From: an uncultured Pseudomonadales bacterium
GTDB lineage: Bacteria; Pseudomonadota; Gammaproteobacteria; Pseudomonadales; Azotimanducaceae
Length of the DNA stretch: 64,000 nt
Assembly: GCA_958296295.1 (NCBI GenBank)
Contig: OY282460.1
Coordinates: forward strand, 2,046,001-2,110,000
Direction: 5' to 3'
Made by a program: the position numbers and the translations under genes
Part shown: one piece after another, positions 7,976 through 15,732 of the stretch
How positions within the stretch are numbered: the stretch's first letter is position 1
How the letters are laid out: each line of letters opens with the position of its first letter
Notes under the pieces: generated by a model
Seen by the model: only the letters and a program-made list of their open reading frames with translations
What the model was told of the DNA's origin: nothing
Databases searched by the model: none

Positions 7976-8275
7976 CCAGATGTCGACAATGCAAACGGCG
8001 TTCGGGAACAGTTCCGCGGCGGCGTTCCAGATCCACTTCGCGCCGTCGGCGACCACCACCTGCCGCTTCGCCGCCGCGAACCCAAACCGCTCCGCGGCCC
8101 GCCAGAGCCGCCGCGCGAACGCCGACGGCTCCGCGTCCACGTCCCTCGACGCCGCGCTGTCGATCGCCGCCGTGTGCCGCGCCGAACCCGCGTCGCGCTC
8201 CGGCAGGCCGGTCTTCGGGTTCCGCCGCTCCGCCGGGTGGAACACCGCCACCTTGGCCTCGCGCGTCTTCGACCT
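7976..8275 (-). mobile_element. ISKra4-family transposase, central fragment
   Basis: The reverse strand reads GRSKTREAKVAVFHPAERR, TGLPERDAGSARHTAAIDS, then VVVADGAKWIWNAAAELFPN and IVDIWHACL. This is the central catalytic region of ISKra4 transposases, corresponding to sequence upstream of what is present at 6424-7060. The fragment has neither end. Its 5' boundary (about 8270) lies directly against the truncated Panacea gene, so insertion or deletion here probably removed that gene's N-terminus. Confidence 0.75.
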
Positions 8276-8640
8276 ACTTCTGCCAAGGGTGGATGCTGGG
8301 GCTGTACAAACGACCGATTTTTGAGCAGGACATTGAAGCATGGCGCTACGGGCCGGTCGTCGCAGATGTGTACTACGCCCTCAAACACTACGGCAGAAAG
8401 CCCGTTAGTCACCTAATCCCCGGCGTGCGCGAGGAAGAGTTTGATGCGGACGAAAGCGACATAGTTGACCAAGTTTACCAAGTCTATGGGCATCTGGACG
8501 GGTGGTTCCTGTCAAGGTTGACGCACATGCCGGGCACACCGTGGGACAAGTTCAACCCGCAAGGTCGCGGTGCCGTCAGCTCCGAGTCGGCGATTAGGCG
8601 ATATTATGCTCGTGCTGCAAAATCGGCTGAAACCGCATGA
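8267..8640 (+). pseudogene. Panacea-domain (DUF4065/SocA-like) protein, N-terminally truncated
   Basis: The frame reads TYFCQGWMLGLYKRPIFEQD followed by IEAWRYGPVVADVYYALKHY. This matches the Panacea domain hallmark (aQGWhLa..g.plF...ieAW.yGPV...y). SRLTHMPGTPW and a final YYARAAKSAE match its C-terminal helices. Panacea proteins are promiscuous antitoxins and proteolytic adaptors such as SocA. About the first 25 residues of the domain are missing, replaced by IS sequence, and the only internal ATG (8293) would omit the first helix. Base composition is lower in GC than the flanks. The small membrane-protein gene starting 24 bases downstream is a plausible cognate toxin. Confidence 0.7.
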
Positions 8641-8664
8641 CATCCCCCTAGGATATGAGGGATC

Positions 8665-9030
8665 ATGGCGATGGTAAAAAGACCCCGTATTCCCGAGCCC
8701 AGTCCCGGTCCAGACAACTCCACTAAGGACGAACTTGACGCCGCTGAAGGCGAGAACCTCGGTTCGCGGGATTTCCCGTTTCTGAAAGAGAAGAGTGAAT
8801 TCCACCGCGAAGAGAAAACTCGGGACATTCTCTCCTTGGGGATGGCGACATTGCTGACGCTTTCATTTCTTGCTATCTGTTCCATGGTCTTTGTAATGAC
8901 GTGGCATTACGTTGTGTCCAGCACATACCATTGGTTATCTGAAAGCCAGCTAAGCGACATGAAATCATTGCTGTTCAGCGGTGCTGTTGCTGGTGCCGTG
9001 GCGGCCTTTGTGCAACGCCACACCTCTTAG
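8665..9030 (+). CDS. Small membrane protein downstream of Panacea; candidate toxin
   Basis: This 121-residue protein has a charged, proline-rich N-terminus (about residues 1-50) and two predicted membrane spans: LGMATLLTLSFLAICSMVFV and, after a short loop, SLLFSGAVAGAVAAFV. I do not recognise a family. It lies 24 bases after the truncated Panacea gene, on the same strand and with the same reduced GC content, so the two probably arrived together. In Panacea toxin-antitoxin pairs the partner is often a small membrane-active protein, so a toxin role is an inference from position. If its antitoxin is really broken, the toxin must be inactive, silent or neutralised elsewhere. Confidence 0.55.
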   Translation: MAMVKRPRIPEPSPGPDNSTKDELDAAEGENLGSRDFPFLKEKSEFHREEKTRDILSLGMATLLTLSFLAICSMVFVMTWHYVVSSTYHWLSESQLSDMKSLLFSGAVAGAVAAFVQRHTS

Positions 9031-9394
9031 TCGGCTAGCCGAAGGGTGGGTCACCCGGAACGGAGTAAAGGCTGCTGACCGAGTGGCGAATCGCCGGTCT
9101 CTCACGCCCGCTACAACACTCGGTGGACGGCGGGGTTGAAACGGTGCCGGTGACCGGTGTTACCCTCGGGGCCATGAACAAGCTGACCACGCCGGTCGTC
9201 GCCGGTCGTCGCGCCGACGGTCGTTGCCGCACTCTGGCCGTCCGCTGCCCGAGTCCCGAGTTTGGGCATCGTCCTTACGGGCGCGGCCTTCCTTTTTTGT
9301 CAAGGCATCAAGGCCGATTTCACCGAGCCATTTCAGCATGTTGAAGCGATTAGTGTCTCAACGTCTCAACCAGAACTGACGACAGTCGGATAGC
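9031..9394. other. Intergenic region without a convincing gene
   Basis: About 360 bases hold only short spurious frames. There is a ccggtgaccggt palindrome near 9150 and tandem gtcgtcgc-like triplets around 9190-9230, but no promoter or RNA gene that I can support. Confidence 0.4.
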
Positions 9395-11527
9395 ATGGGG
9401 CTGATCGTGGACGGTCCAATGAATGAGAATGCCCTCCGAAACGCGGGAGGCATTCTGCTGCATCTGCCGTGGTTGGCACTGCTGGGATGGCTATCCGCGG
9501 TTGCGTGGTTCCTGTGCGACGACGCGTTCATCAGTTTCCGCTACGTCCGCAACCTGCTCAATGGCCACGGCCTTGTGTTCAACCCCGGCGAATATGTCGA
9601 GGGCTATTCCAATTTCCTGTGGGTGCTGGAGCTGGCGGCGATATGGGGATTGTCGGGAGTGGCGCCGGAGCGAGCGGCGCCGTGGCTGTCGGTCGCTTTT
9701 ACCGCCGGCACCATCGCCGCAATGATGTGGTGGGTCGCGCGCCTGCCGTTGCTGTGCCACCGGGGTCTGGTCGCATGGATGGCCCTCGGGTTCGTATGCG
9801 CCAGCGCCACCTTCGCGGTATGGACGTCCGGCGGCGGACTGGAGACGCGGCAGTTCACCTTCTTCATCGTCCTGGCCGTGATGTGCCTGAGCCTGTACAG
9901 AGACCGCCACCGGGGCCTGCTGGCGGCGTCGTTGAGCCTGGCCGCTGCCGCCTTGACGCGGCCCGAAGGCCCGCTGTTGGCGGCATTGTGCTTCGGCTGG
10001 TTCGTCGTCCAGCGGATGGCGGACACCGGGCGTCTCAATCCGGACTGGCGGCGGTTGATCTGTTTGGCAGCGCCCTTTGTCGTCCTGGTCGGCGCCCATT
10101 TCCTGTGGCGCTACGCCTATTACGGCGAATGGCTGCCCAACACCTACTACGCCAAGCATGTGCGGCCCTGGTATGAGTCGGGTTTTCGCTACCTGTGGGC
10201 GGCGGCGCTGGAGACCGGGCTGTATCTGCTGATCCCCTTGGCCGCAGTCGCGATGCGGAATCGCTGGCGAGCATCCCATGACGGGATATGGGCGCTGGTG
10301 CTGCTCCTGGTTGGCGTCCACATGGCCTATGTGATGCGGATCGGGGGCGACCATTTCGAGTACCGTCCGCTGGACTTCTACTGGCCGCTGCTGGCTGTCC
10401 CCGCGTCCATGGGAATCGTTCATCTCGGCTCGCGGATTGCCAACCGTCGGTGGTCGCGACAATCCTCCCCCCGTTTGGCAGTGGGTACGCGAACGTGCGC
10501 GTTCGTTCTCTTCGTACCGGTGTTGTTCTACGCCAGCGCGATTCAGGGCGTCCTGTTGTTCGAGGAGGTCGTAATACGCGAAAGCATCTGGATGCGGAAC
10601 ATACAAGTGGATGACGGCAATGCTGCGTGGTTGCTCGCCATGCCGGGGATGCCGATGCTTGTCGCCGTCTCGAACGACCTGAACCGCCAAACTGCCCTGC
10701 AGGAGGTCGCTTCGCCCTTCACGGGACACCGCGAGTTCGCCAACGCGCTATTGCGGACATGGAAACCCTACGAGAACATGGAGAAGGGAGTGATTCCCGA
10801 TGACGCGCTGATGGCTGACACTGCGATGGGAATCCGCTACTATTATCTTCCCGACCTGAAGGTTATCGACCTAAGAGGCTTGACCGACGCGACGGTGGCG
10901 CGTAACCCGGTCGAAAAACCCAACCACCAGCGCATCATCGCCCACGACCGTAGCCCGCCAGCCGGATACCTTGAGCAGCGGGGCGTCAACTTCGCCATAC
11001 ACCCGCCGGCAACCAGCGAGTTCCAAGCGCTTGGCCGCGCGGAATACGCCGTAAAGGTCGGCCCGGCTCTGTGGATGCCCTTTGACTCTCCCGATCGGCA
11101 GTGGGTCTTTGACCGTTTTGCCGGGCGAGACTTGCGGGTGTTCCACGACGATTACTGGACAGAGCGGCTCGGAGACAACCAACCGGCAATCCGCTCCGAT
11201 TGGGATGTGTATCTTGTCGGGAATGAACTGATCTACAAGAAGGAGCAGTGCATTCTGGAGGACACTGAACCGACATTCTTCCTCCACCTGGACCCGGTTG
11301 ACATGAACGACCTCCCCAACCATCGCAAGCAGTATGGCTTCGACAACCTGGACTTTGGTTCCAAGGATCACCATATCATTGAGGGAGAAGTCTGCGTAAT
11401 GTCGCGGGAACTGCCTGATTACGCTATCGTCGCGATCCGCACCGGCCAGTTTAGAACCGGCCAGCATGCACCCGTGGACGGCGGTCTCAACAACCTCTGG
11501 GAAGGGGAAATTCGCCTTGAACCGTAA
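9395..11527 (+). CDS. GT-C fold membrane glycosyltransferase (AftB-like)
   Basis: This 710-residue polytopic protein opens with a membrane span and then [37 protein letters not shown]. The acidic pair and [12 protein letters not shown] signature are shared with AftB-like arabinofuranosyltransferases and other lipid-phosphate-sugar-dependent GT-C enzymes. About ten hydrophobic segments run to residue 390. The remaining 320 residues form a soluble, probably periplasmic, domain. No neighbouring gene tells the acceptor. The start at 9395 is tentative; ATG at 9419 is equally possible. Confidence 0.7.
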   Translation: MGLIVDGPMNENALRNAGGILLHLPWLALLGWLSAVAWFLCDDAFISFRYVRNLLNGHGLVFNPGEYVEGYSNFLWVLELAAIWGLSGVAPERAAPWLSVAFTAGTIAAMMWWVARLPLLCHRGLVAWMALGFVCASATFAVWTSGGGLETRQFTFFIVLAVMCLSLYRDRHRGLLAASLSLAAAALTRPEGPLLAALCFGWFVVQRMADTGRLNPDWRRLICLAAPFVVLVGAHFLWRYAYYGEWLPNTYYAKHVRPWYESGFRYLWAAALETGLYLLIPLAAVAMRNRWRASHDGIWALVLLLVGVHMAYVMRIGGDHFEYRPLDFYWPLLAVPASMGIVHLGSRIANRRWSRQSSPRLAVGTRTCAFVLFVPVLFYASAIQGVLLFEEVVIRESIWMRNIQVDDGNAAWLLAMPGMPMLVAVSNDLNRQTALQEVASPFTGHREFANALLRTWKPYENMEKGVIPDDALMADTAMGIRYYYLPDLKVIDLRGLTDATVARNPVEKPNHQRIIAHDRSPPAGYLEQRGVNFAIHPPATSEFQALGRAEYAVKVGPALWMPFDSPDRQWVFDRFAGRDLRVFHDDYWTERLGDNQPAIRSDWDVYLVGNELIYKKEQCILEDTEPTFFLHLDPVDMNDLPNHRKQYGFDNLDFGSKDHHIIEGEVCVMSRELPDYAIVAIRTGQFRTGQHAPVDGGLNNLWEGEIRLEP

Positions 11528-11814
11528 CGGAAAGCACGGCCGGGCGAGCTCTGGGAACTTGGTATATAGTAAATGGCATAGCTTCCTTCTCGCTGAACCA
11601 AAAAACGTATTTAAATCAAGATCATACATGAAGGGGTCTGGTGGACGACGTATCACCGCCATCTCCGGCCACGCTGGTCACGCACGGCGGGGAATTCGAT
11701 GTCCAACGCCACGACATCGCCGAGAGCGTGGTGTTGCCGTTCTTGATCAATAGGCCGTCGACCGAGACGCTCCCTCGCGCAGCACGACGGTTGCCGCACG
11801 CGAAGACCCCCTGA
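11528..11814. other. Intergenic region, nothing recognised
   Basis: This region of just under 300 bases has a lower GC stretch near 11540-11640. Only short frames on either strand are present, and none resembles a known protein. Confidence 0.4.
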
Positions 11815-12531
11815 TTGAGTCCGACCACCCTCGGCAGGAAAACGCTAACGGGTCAGTCGGCCCAAGTGGCGCCAGCGGCGAACTGGATGACGGCGTGTGC
11901 GCCCATTCCCCCGTCGTCTGCCATGGGCAAGGAGCACATTCGCTTCGAGCATTGCCTGCGTTCCTTCCGGTTCCGTCGATTAGCCGGAGAACAAGCCGTG
12001 GCAGCGCCGTTAATCGAGGCCCTCGACCTGACGGCCGGCGTGATTCCCGACATCGACTACGATGTGCCCGCGCTTCGCTTGGCTTGGGAAAACCAGACCT
12101 TCTTCGACTCGAACGACGATCAGCTAATCGAAGGTGTGCTGCCGATCCTCGATCTCGTCGCCAGTGCTGTGCATCGAGACATAGGCGACGTGCAACTCTA
12201 CGTTGTCGGCCACACCGACAGTCGCGGCGCCGACGACTACAACCAAGACCTCTCGCGTCGGCATGGCAGAGCTGTCGTCGAACGTCTGAGCGCCGCTGGG
12301 TACCTCAACGATAGGCAAGTCGCCGAGATGAACAGTCACACGCACAACATGCTGGCCCAAGCGGATCGCAGATACTTTGATGTTCTACCAGACCCCCGCA
12401 ACGGGAAGGGAGCTCAACCGGAAGGCGACGTCCCGGCCGCACTTGCCAGGGCCTCCGAAATTGCGAGCCGAACCGACGCCGACAAGAACAAGCTGTGCGA
12501 TGCCATGAACGAGTGGCTCGACGCCGGTTAG
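11815..12531 (+). CDS. OmpA-family C-terminal domain protein
   Basis: Residues from about 80 onward form an OmpA-like peptidoglycan-binding domain: TFFDSNDDQLIEGVLPILD, then VQLYVVGHTDSRGADDYNQD and LSRRHGRAVVERLSAAG. The VGHTDSRG...YN..LS..RA.AV pattern is the diaminopimelate-binding loop. The N-terminus has no visible signal peptide or barrel, and the true start could be ATG 11923, leaving a short leader before the domain. It may therefore be a fragment of a larger envelope protein whose 5' part was lost in this rearranged region. IS sequence begins at its stop codon. Confidence 0.6.
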   Translation: MSPTTLGRKTLTGQSAQVAPAANWMTACAPIPPSSAMGKEHIRFEHCLRSFRFRRLAGEQAVAAPLIEALDLTAGVIPDIDYDVPALRLAWENQTFFDSNDDQLIEGVLPILDLVASAVHRDIGDVQLYVVGHTDSRGADDYNQDLSRRHGRAVVERLSAAGYLNDRQVAEMNSHTHNMLAQADRRYFDVLPDPRNGKGAQPEGDVPAALARASEIASRTDADKNKLCDAMNEWLDAG

Positions 12532-12936
12532 ACCAAGCGGCCACATCGGCCAGCGAGCAGCACAAACCCTGCCCCTCCTTCAACGACTTGCGCTCCGGCA
12601 GCGCCGGCGCCGGCGGCTCCAGCGCCGCCTTCCGCCGCGCCTCCAGGTCCGCGCCCACCGCCCGCCAGCTCCGCCGCCGCGAACTTCGCCATCGTCGCGT
12701 CCAGTTCCCGGCGCGCCTCGTCCCGCGCCTCTTCGCGCTTGCGTTTCCCGTCCAACTCGTCGACAGTTCTCTTCGCCATGGCCGGGCCTCCTTGCCCTTG
12801 GTCGCTTTTGGGAAAACACCAAGAGTACCGAGGCCCGCCTTGGCTCCCGACTCTCCGAACGCGCCGATTCGTCACCGACCCGGTGATCGCCTCGCGTGAG
12901 TGACCACTGACCTACAATTTGTCGTACACCCCCAAG
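12530..12936 (-). mobile_element. ISKra4-family IS fragment: 5' end with terminal repeat and transposase N-terminus
   Basis: Read on the minus strand, a terminal repeat identical to that at 6424-6461 (12900-12936) is followed by an AGGAGG ribosome site and ATG at 12779. The encoded sequence is MAKRTVDELDGKRKREEARD, then EARRELDATMAKFAAAEL, a charged helix. The frame then breaks. The terminal repeat identifies it as the left end of the same IS type; the assignment of the N-terminal protein sequence to that transposase is by position. Confidence 0.6.
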
Positions 12937-12946
12937 GGGGGCGACT

Positions 12947-13440
12947 ACGCGCTGGCCCCCAGGGCAACCAGGGGACGCTCCACGAGGACGTGACCACCTA
13001 TCTGGACAGTCCGCCGGCGTCGGCGGAACTCCTGTCGCATCAACAGGTTGACAATGGGTCAGCCGACTGAAGTCGGGGCGCGTGGAGAAGCGCACGGTGA
13101 CGGTCTGCCACGACGTCGACTGGCTGCGCGGGCGCCACGACTGGCCCGGCCTCTCGGCCATCGGCAAGGTGACCGCGGAGCGGCGTCTCGCCAGCGGCGC
13201 GGAGAGCGTCGACACGCGCTATTACATCCTCAGCGCGAAGCCGGAGGCGGAGCGCTTCGGGCGGACCGTCCGCGCCCACTGGGCGATCGAGAACGCCGAT
13301 GCTGCGCATCGGACGCCTGCACTGGGTGCTGGACGTGTCGATGGACGAGGACCGCGCGCGCAACCGCAAGGGCAACAGCGCCGCCTGCCTGGCGGTCGTC
13401 CGGCGGCTCGCGACGACTGTCTCCGCCGCGGGCTCCGGGC
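12947..13440 (+). mobile_element. ISAs1-family transposase relic
   Basis: Across shifting frames the region reads GDYALA, TLHEDVTTYL, then RVEKRTVTVCHDVDWLRGRH, DWPGLSAIGKVTAERRL, DTRYYILSAKPEAERFG, VRAHWAIEN and HWVLDVSMDEDRARNRKGN. This is the C-terminal half of ISAs1 (H-repeat) transposases, with the catalytic-region HWaIEN-LHWvLDv motif. At least two frameshifts and the missing N-terminus make it non-functional. Confidence 0.75.
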
Positions 13441-13622
13441 GGGTCTGTTAGGCGGCCTGCAAGACCGTCGTCGGCATGCGCTGGACCGTCGCCAGCGCCA
13501 ATCCCGTGCTCTGGCTCCGCGCCCGGCTCTGCGGCTGGTTCGACGACTACTGGAACGACCGGCTCGCAGCCTGAGAGGACCCCGTGAGCGACCACTGACC
13601 TACAATTTTGTCGTACACCCCG
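13441..13622 (+). mobile_element. ISKra4-family IS 3' tail with terminal repeat
   Basis: This stretch encodes AACKTVVGMRWTVASANPVL then WLRARLCGWFDDYWNDRLAA and a stop. It matches the end of the transposase at 6424-7060 but lacks the RRMKCAG segment. The terminal repeat follows at about 13585-13622. It is fused directly to the ISAs1 relic. Confidence 0.7.
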
Positions 13623-13646
13623 GAACGGTCGGTCTAGGCGGTCTAC

Positions 13647-13690
13647 GGCGTATGCGCGACAAAATCGCAGGTCGGTGGTTGCTCATGGGG
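13647..13690. repeat. IS-end-like inverted repeat, left flank of the PIN cassette
   Basis: gcgacaaaatcgcaggtcgg, then tggttgctcatgggg, aligns with the ISKra4 terminal sequence at 6424-6461 with several changes. It is inverted relative to 15498-15541. Confidence 0.5.
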
Positions 13691-13730
13691 TTCTCACAGG
13701 GCCCACAGGCCGGATGCTTGGGAAGCGCAG

Positions 13731-14153
13731 TCACGGCGGCGGCACTAGCTGCAAGCGTTGCCCGTAGCGCCGAAAGTCCTTGGTGTTGAATGTGGCGAGG
13801 CGCCGCTCGCCGTGCGCGAGCATCGTCGCGACGATGTTGGCGTCGTGAACTTGCCTGCCGGCCACCCGCACGTCTCGACATAGCGTGGCCAGCATGTCGG
13901 TCACTGCTTGGCCGTCTTCCAGCACGTCAAAGGCGGCAACAAAGCGGCTCGCATCGAGCAGCGCTTCCGGCATCGGCAGCGGCGCAGCCCAAGTTTGCGG
14001 CCGGGTGACCACGGCAAGATACTCGCGGATGACTTGGCGGCTTATGCGCAGCGGCTCGGTTCGGCGTACATGGGCTAGAACGTCCAGTGCGGCTTGGCGG
14101 TCCGGTGCGTTTGCAGAGCGGGCTGCCACCAACACGTTGGTATCCACGAACAC
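13731..14153 (-). CDS. PIN-domain toxin ribonuclease (VapC family)
   Basis: This 140-residue PIN nuclease is expected to cleave RNA using a metal centre. VFVDTNVLVAARS carries the first acidic residue, VIREYLAVV the second acidic position, DANIVATM the third and LATFNTKDFRRY the last region, the standard PIN order. The start is taken as GTG at 14153, two bases after the stop of the antitoxin-like gene, so the two are co-translated. Upstream in-frame starts would run into that gene. It is the last gene of a three-gene operon (15399 to 13731). Confidence 0.85.
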   Translation of the reverse strand: MFVDTNVLVAARSANAPDRQAALDVLAHVRRTEPLRISRQVIREYLAVVTRPQTWAAPLPMPEALLDASRFVAAFDVLEDGQAVTDMLATLCRDVRVAGRQVHDANIVATMLAHGERRLATFNTKDFRRYGQRLQLVPPP

Positions 14154-14155
14154 GG

Positions 14156-14566
14156 CTAGCGGCCGTCGTCGCCGTAGATCTGCTCGCGGCTTGCGGTAAA
14201 TCCCTCCGGCCAAGAGCCAAAGTCGTGCGGTGGAAAAATATCCTCAATCGAGAGGGCTTGCTGGCCGCGGTTCGACGTGGCTGCATCCTCCACTCGCTCG
14301 AACACCAAGGCCTCGCCCGTCAAGTCCACTGCGCTGGTTCTCCAACCAGCGGCGTGCCACGCGAGCGCGTGACTGTGGCCGCCGTTGGCTTGATTCGACC
14401 ACCACGGGCGGTGGACTCTGGCCGAGTTCGGCAACGGGAAGCCCAAGATGGACTCGACCTCACGGAACGTGGCCCGCCACTGCCGCGCATCAGTCGCGGT
14501 GAGATGCCGATAGAGCGGCGCGTATTTGCCGCGCGCGGCCACTTGCCGCATGAGTTGGTCGTTCAT
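14156..14566 (-). CDS. DUF7662-type domain fused to a VapB-like antitoxin tail
   Basis: The 136-residue product has two parts. Residues 15 to about 90 (KYAPLYRHLTATDARQWRAT, then ESILGFPLPNSARVHRPWW and AGWRTSAVDL) form a small domain that I know as DUF7662 (label from memory). The tail, SIEDIFPPHDFGSWPEG then FTASREQIYGDDGR, is the toxin-wrapping C-terminus usually attached to AbrB-type VapB antitoxins. Here the expected DNA-binding domain is replaced. The ATG at 14566 shares ATGA with the stop of the GIY-YIG gene, and the PIN toxin follows after two bases. It is inferred to be the antitoxin. Its tail has a relic copy at 738-815. Confidence 0.75.
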   Translation of the reverse strand: MNDQLMRQVAARGKYAPLYRHLTATDARQWRATFREVESILGFPLPNSARVHRPWWSNQANGGHSHALAWHAAGWRTSAVDLTGEALVFERVEDAATSNRGQQALSIEDIFPPHDFGSWPEGFTASREQIYGDDGR

Positions 14567-15399
14567 CGCTGGCCGTTCCAAGGCGGTGCCAACCTGCCGA
14601 TCAGCCGCGCTTCCAATGGCCGGGGGTTGCCGGTCTGATGTATCCACAGGTCTATGGCTAGGTGGCCCCGCGCCGCCGACAAGATGGCGTGGTTCACCTT
14701 GCAATTCGTGGATTGGCCCCCCTTGAAGCAGTTCCTCGGCTGGATTCGCGCGTAGCCGGATGATCCCCACCTTTGCCGGAGATTCGTCGCGATACCCACA
14801 TAGACCAGCTTCTGTGCGACGGTGATTACGTACACTCCCTGTGCCGCTGGCAGCCCAGGCACGGCCAAGCGGCAGAAAGGGCCTTGGCCGTAGCGGTTGA
14901 GCGGCGTGGACTGCGCCTCGCGGTATCGGTGTTGCGGCATGTACTCCATCGGTTTGCCGTCCGGCCCCGCCTCCGGCGCGATGGGCGCAAAGTGCTCGAA
15001 CACCTGCCCGCCGAATGTCACCGTTCGGGCGGCGCAGTCGGCGTACATGGTCTCGGTGGTGCGCGATGGGCGTCTAGTTGCAGCGCTGCAAGGCATCGTG
15101 CTGCCGTCGCCGGGGGAAGCTGGTCGCTGTGGAGGTGGGGGCCGCAGCCGCTCAAACACCACGGTCTGCCCCCGTAAGTCCACCGGGCCCGTTCGCCAAC
15201 CTGCCGCTTGCCAAGCGCGAGCGTGGCGGCCGTCATCTTTGGATTGATTCTGCCACCACTGGCGGTGGGTCCGGGCCGACTTCGGCAGGCAGAAGCCTAG
15301 GATGTGCTCGACGTCTACGAAGGAGGCGGGCCACCGACACACGTTGAGTGTGCTGAGGTGCCGGCGAAGGGGTGCGTATTTGCTGGGCTTGGTTTCCAT
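14563..15399 (-). CDS. DUF7662-type domain plus GIY-YIG nuclease
   Basis: This is a 278-residue fusion. Residues 7 to about 85 (KYAPLRRHLSTLNVCRWPAS, then EHILGFCLPKSARTHRQWW and AGWRTGPVDLRGQTVVFERL) are the same domain as in the downstream antitoxin. A proline-rich linker leads to a GIY-YIG fold from about residue 187: GVYVITVAQKLVYVG as the two-part signature, the catalytic arginine in NLRQRW, glutamate in PLEARLIGRL and asparagine in PPWNGQR. All key residues are present, so it should cut DNA. AAGGA lies 5 bases before the ATG. It leads a three-gene operon with the antitoxin-like and PIN genes. Confidence 0.8.
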   Translation of the reverse strand: METKPSKYAPLRRHLSTLNVCRWPASFVDVEHILGFCLPKSARTHRQWWQNQSKDDGRHARAWQAAGWRTGPVDLRGQTVVFERLRPPPPQRPASPGDGSTMPCSAATRRPSRTTETMYADCAARTVTFGGQVFEHFAPIAPEAGPDGKPMEYMPQHRYREAQSTPLNRYGQGPFCRLAVPGLPAAQGVYVITVAQKLVYVGIATNLRQRWGSSGYARIQPRNCFKGGQSTNCKVNHAILSAARGHLAIDLWIHQTGNPRPLEARLIGRLAPPWNGQR

Positions 15400-15403
15400 C
15401 TTT

Positions 15404-15462
15404 AGTCCTTACTTAAGTACCAATGGTAGTGCTTATTGTACTGCGCTGAGCGCCAAAAACAA
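15404..15462 (-). promoter_or_regulatory. Promoter and palindromic operator of the PIN cassette
   Basis: On the reverse strand TTGTTT (15457-15462) is followed after 16 bases by TACAAT (15435-15440). Between the likely start of transcription and the ribosome site (AAGGACT, 15404-15410) lie two perfect dyads: TACCA-T-TGGTA (15418-15428) and ACTTAAGT (15411-15418). This is the usual position of an autoregulatory operator in toxin-antitoxin operons. Confidence 0.6.
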
Positions 15463-15497
15463 GCGGTGCAGCGGTTGCGGTGCTCGGGATCGCACAG

Positions 15498-15541
15498 CGT
15501 GAGCGATCGCTGACCTACTTTTGCTTCTTGATCGCACACCC
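15498..15541. repeat. IS-end-like inverted repeat, right flank of the PIN cassette
   Basis: cgtgagcgatcgctgacctac, a short variable stretch, then gatcgcacaccc align with the inverted ISKra4 terminal sequence seen at 13590-13622. Together with 13647-13690 it brackets the cassette. Confidence 0.5.
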
Positions 15542-15732
15542 AACGGCCCAAGGGACCCGTGGCACAATGGTTCGCCAGCACGGGCGGAGATCGTCTTCTC
15601 GTCGGCGCGAATCGGCCGACGGAGCCGGCCGCCGGCCGAGATCGGGCGGGGATGGTCAAGCGACGGGTGTGACGCCCCGCGTTCGTGGAAGGCCGTTAGT
15701 CGTGGGCAAGGGGAGGCAAGGCGTGGCGGCCG

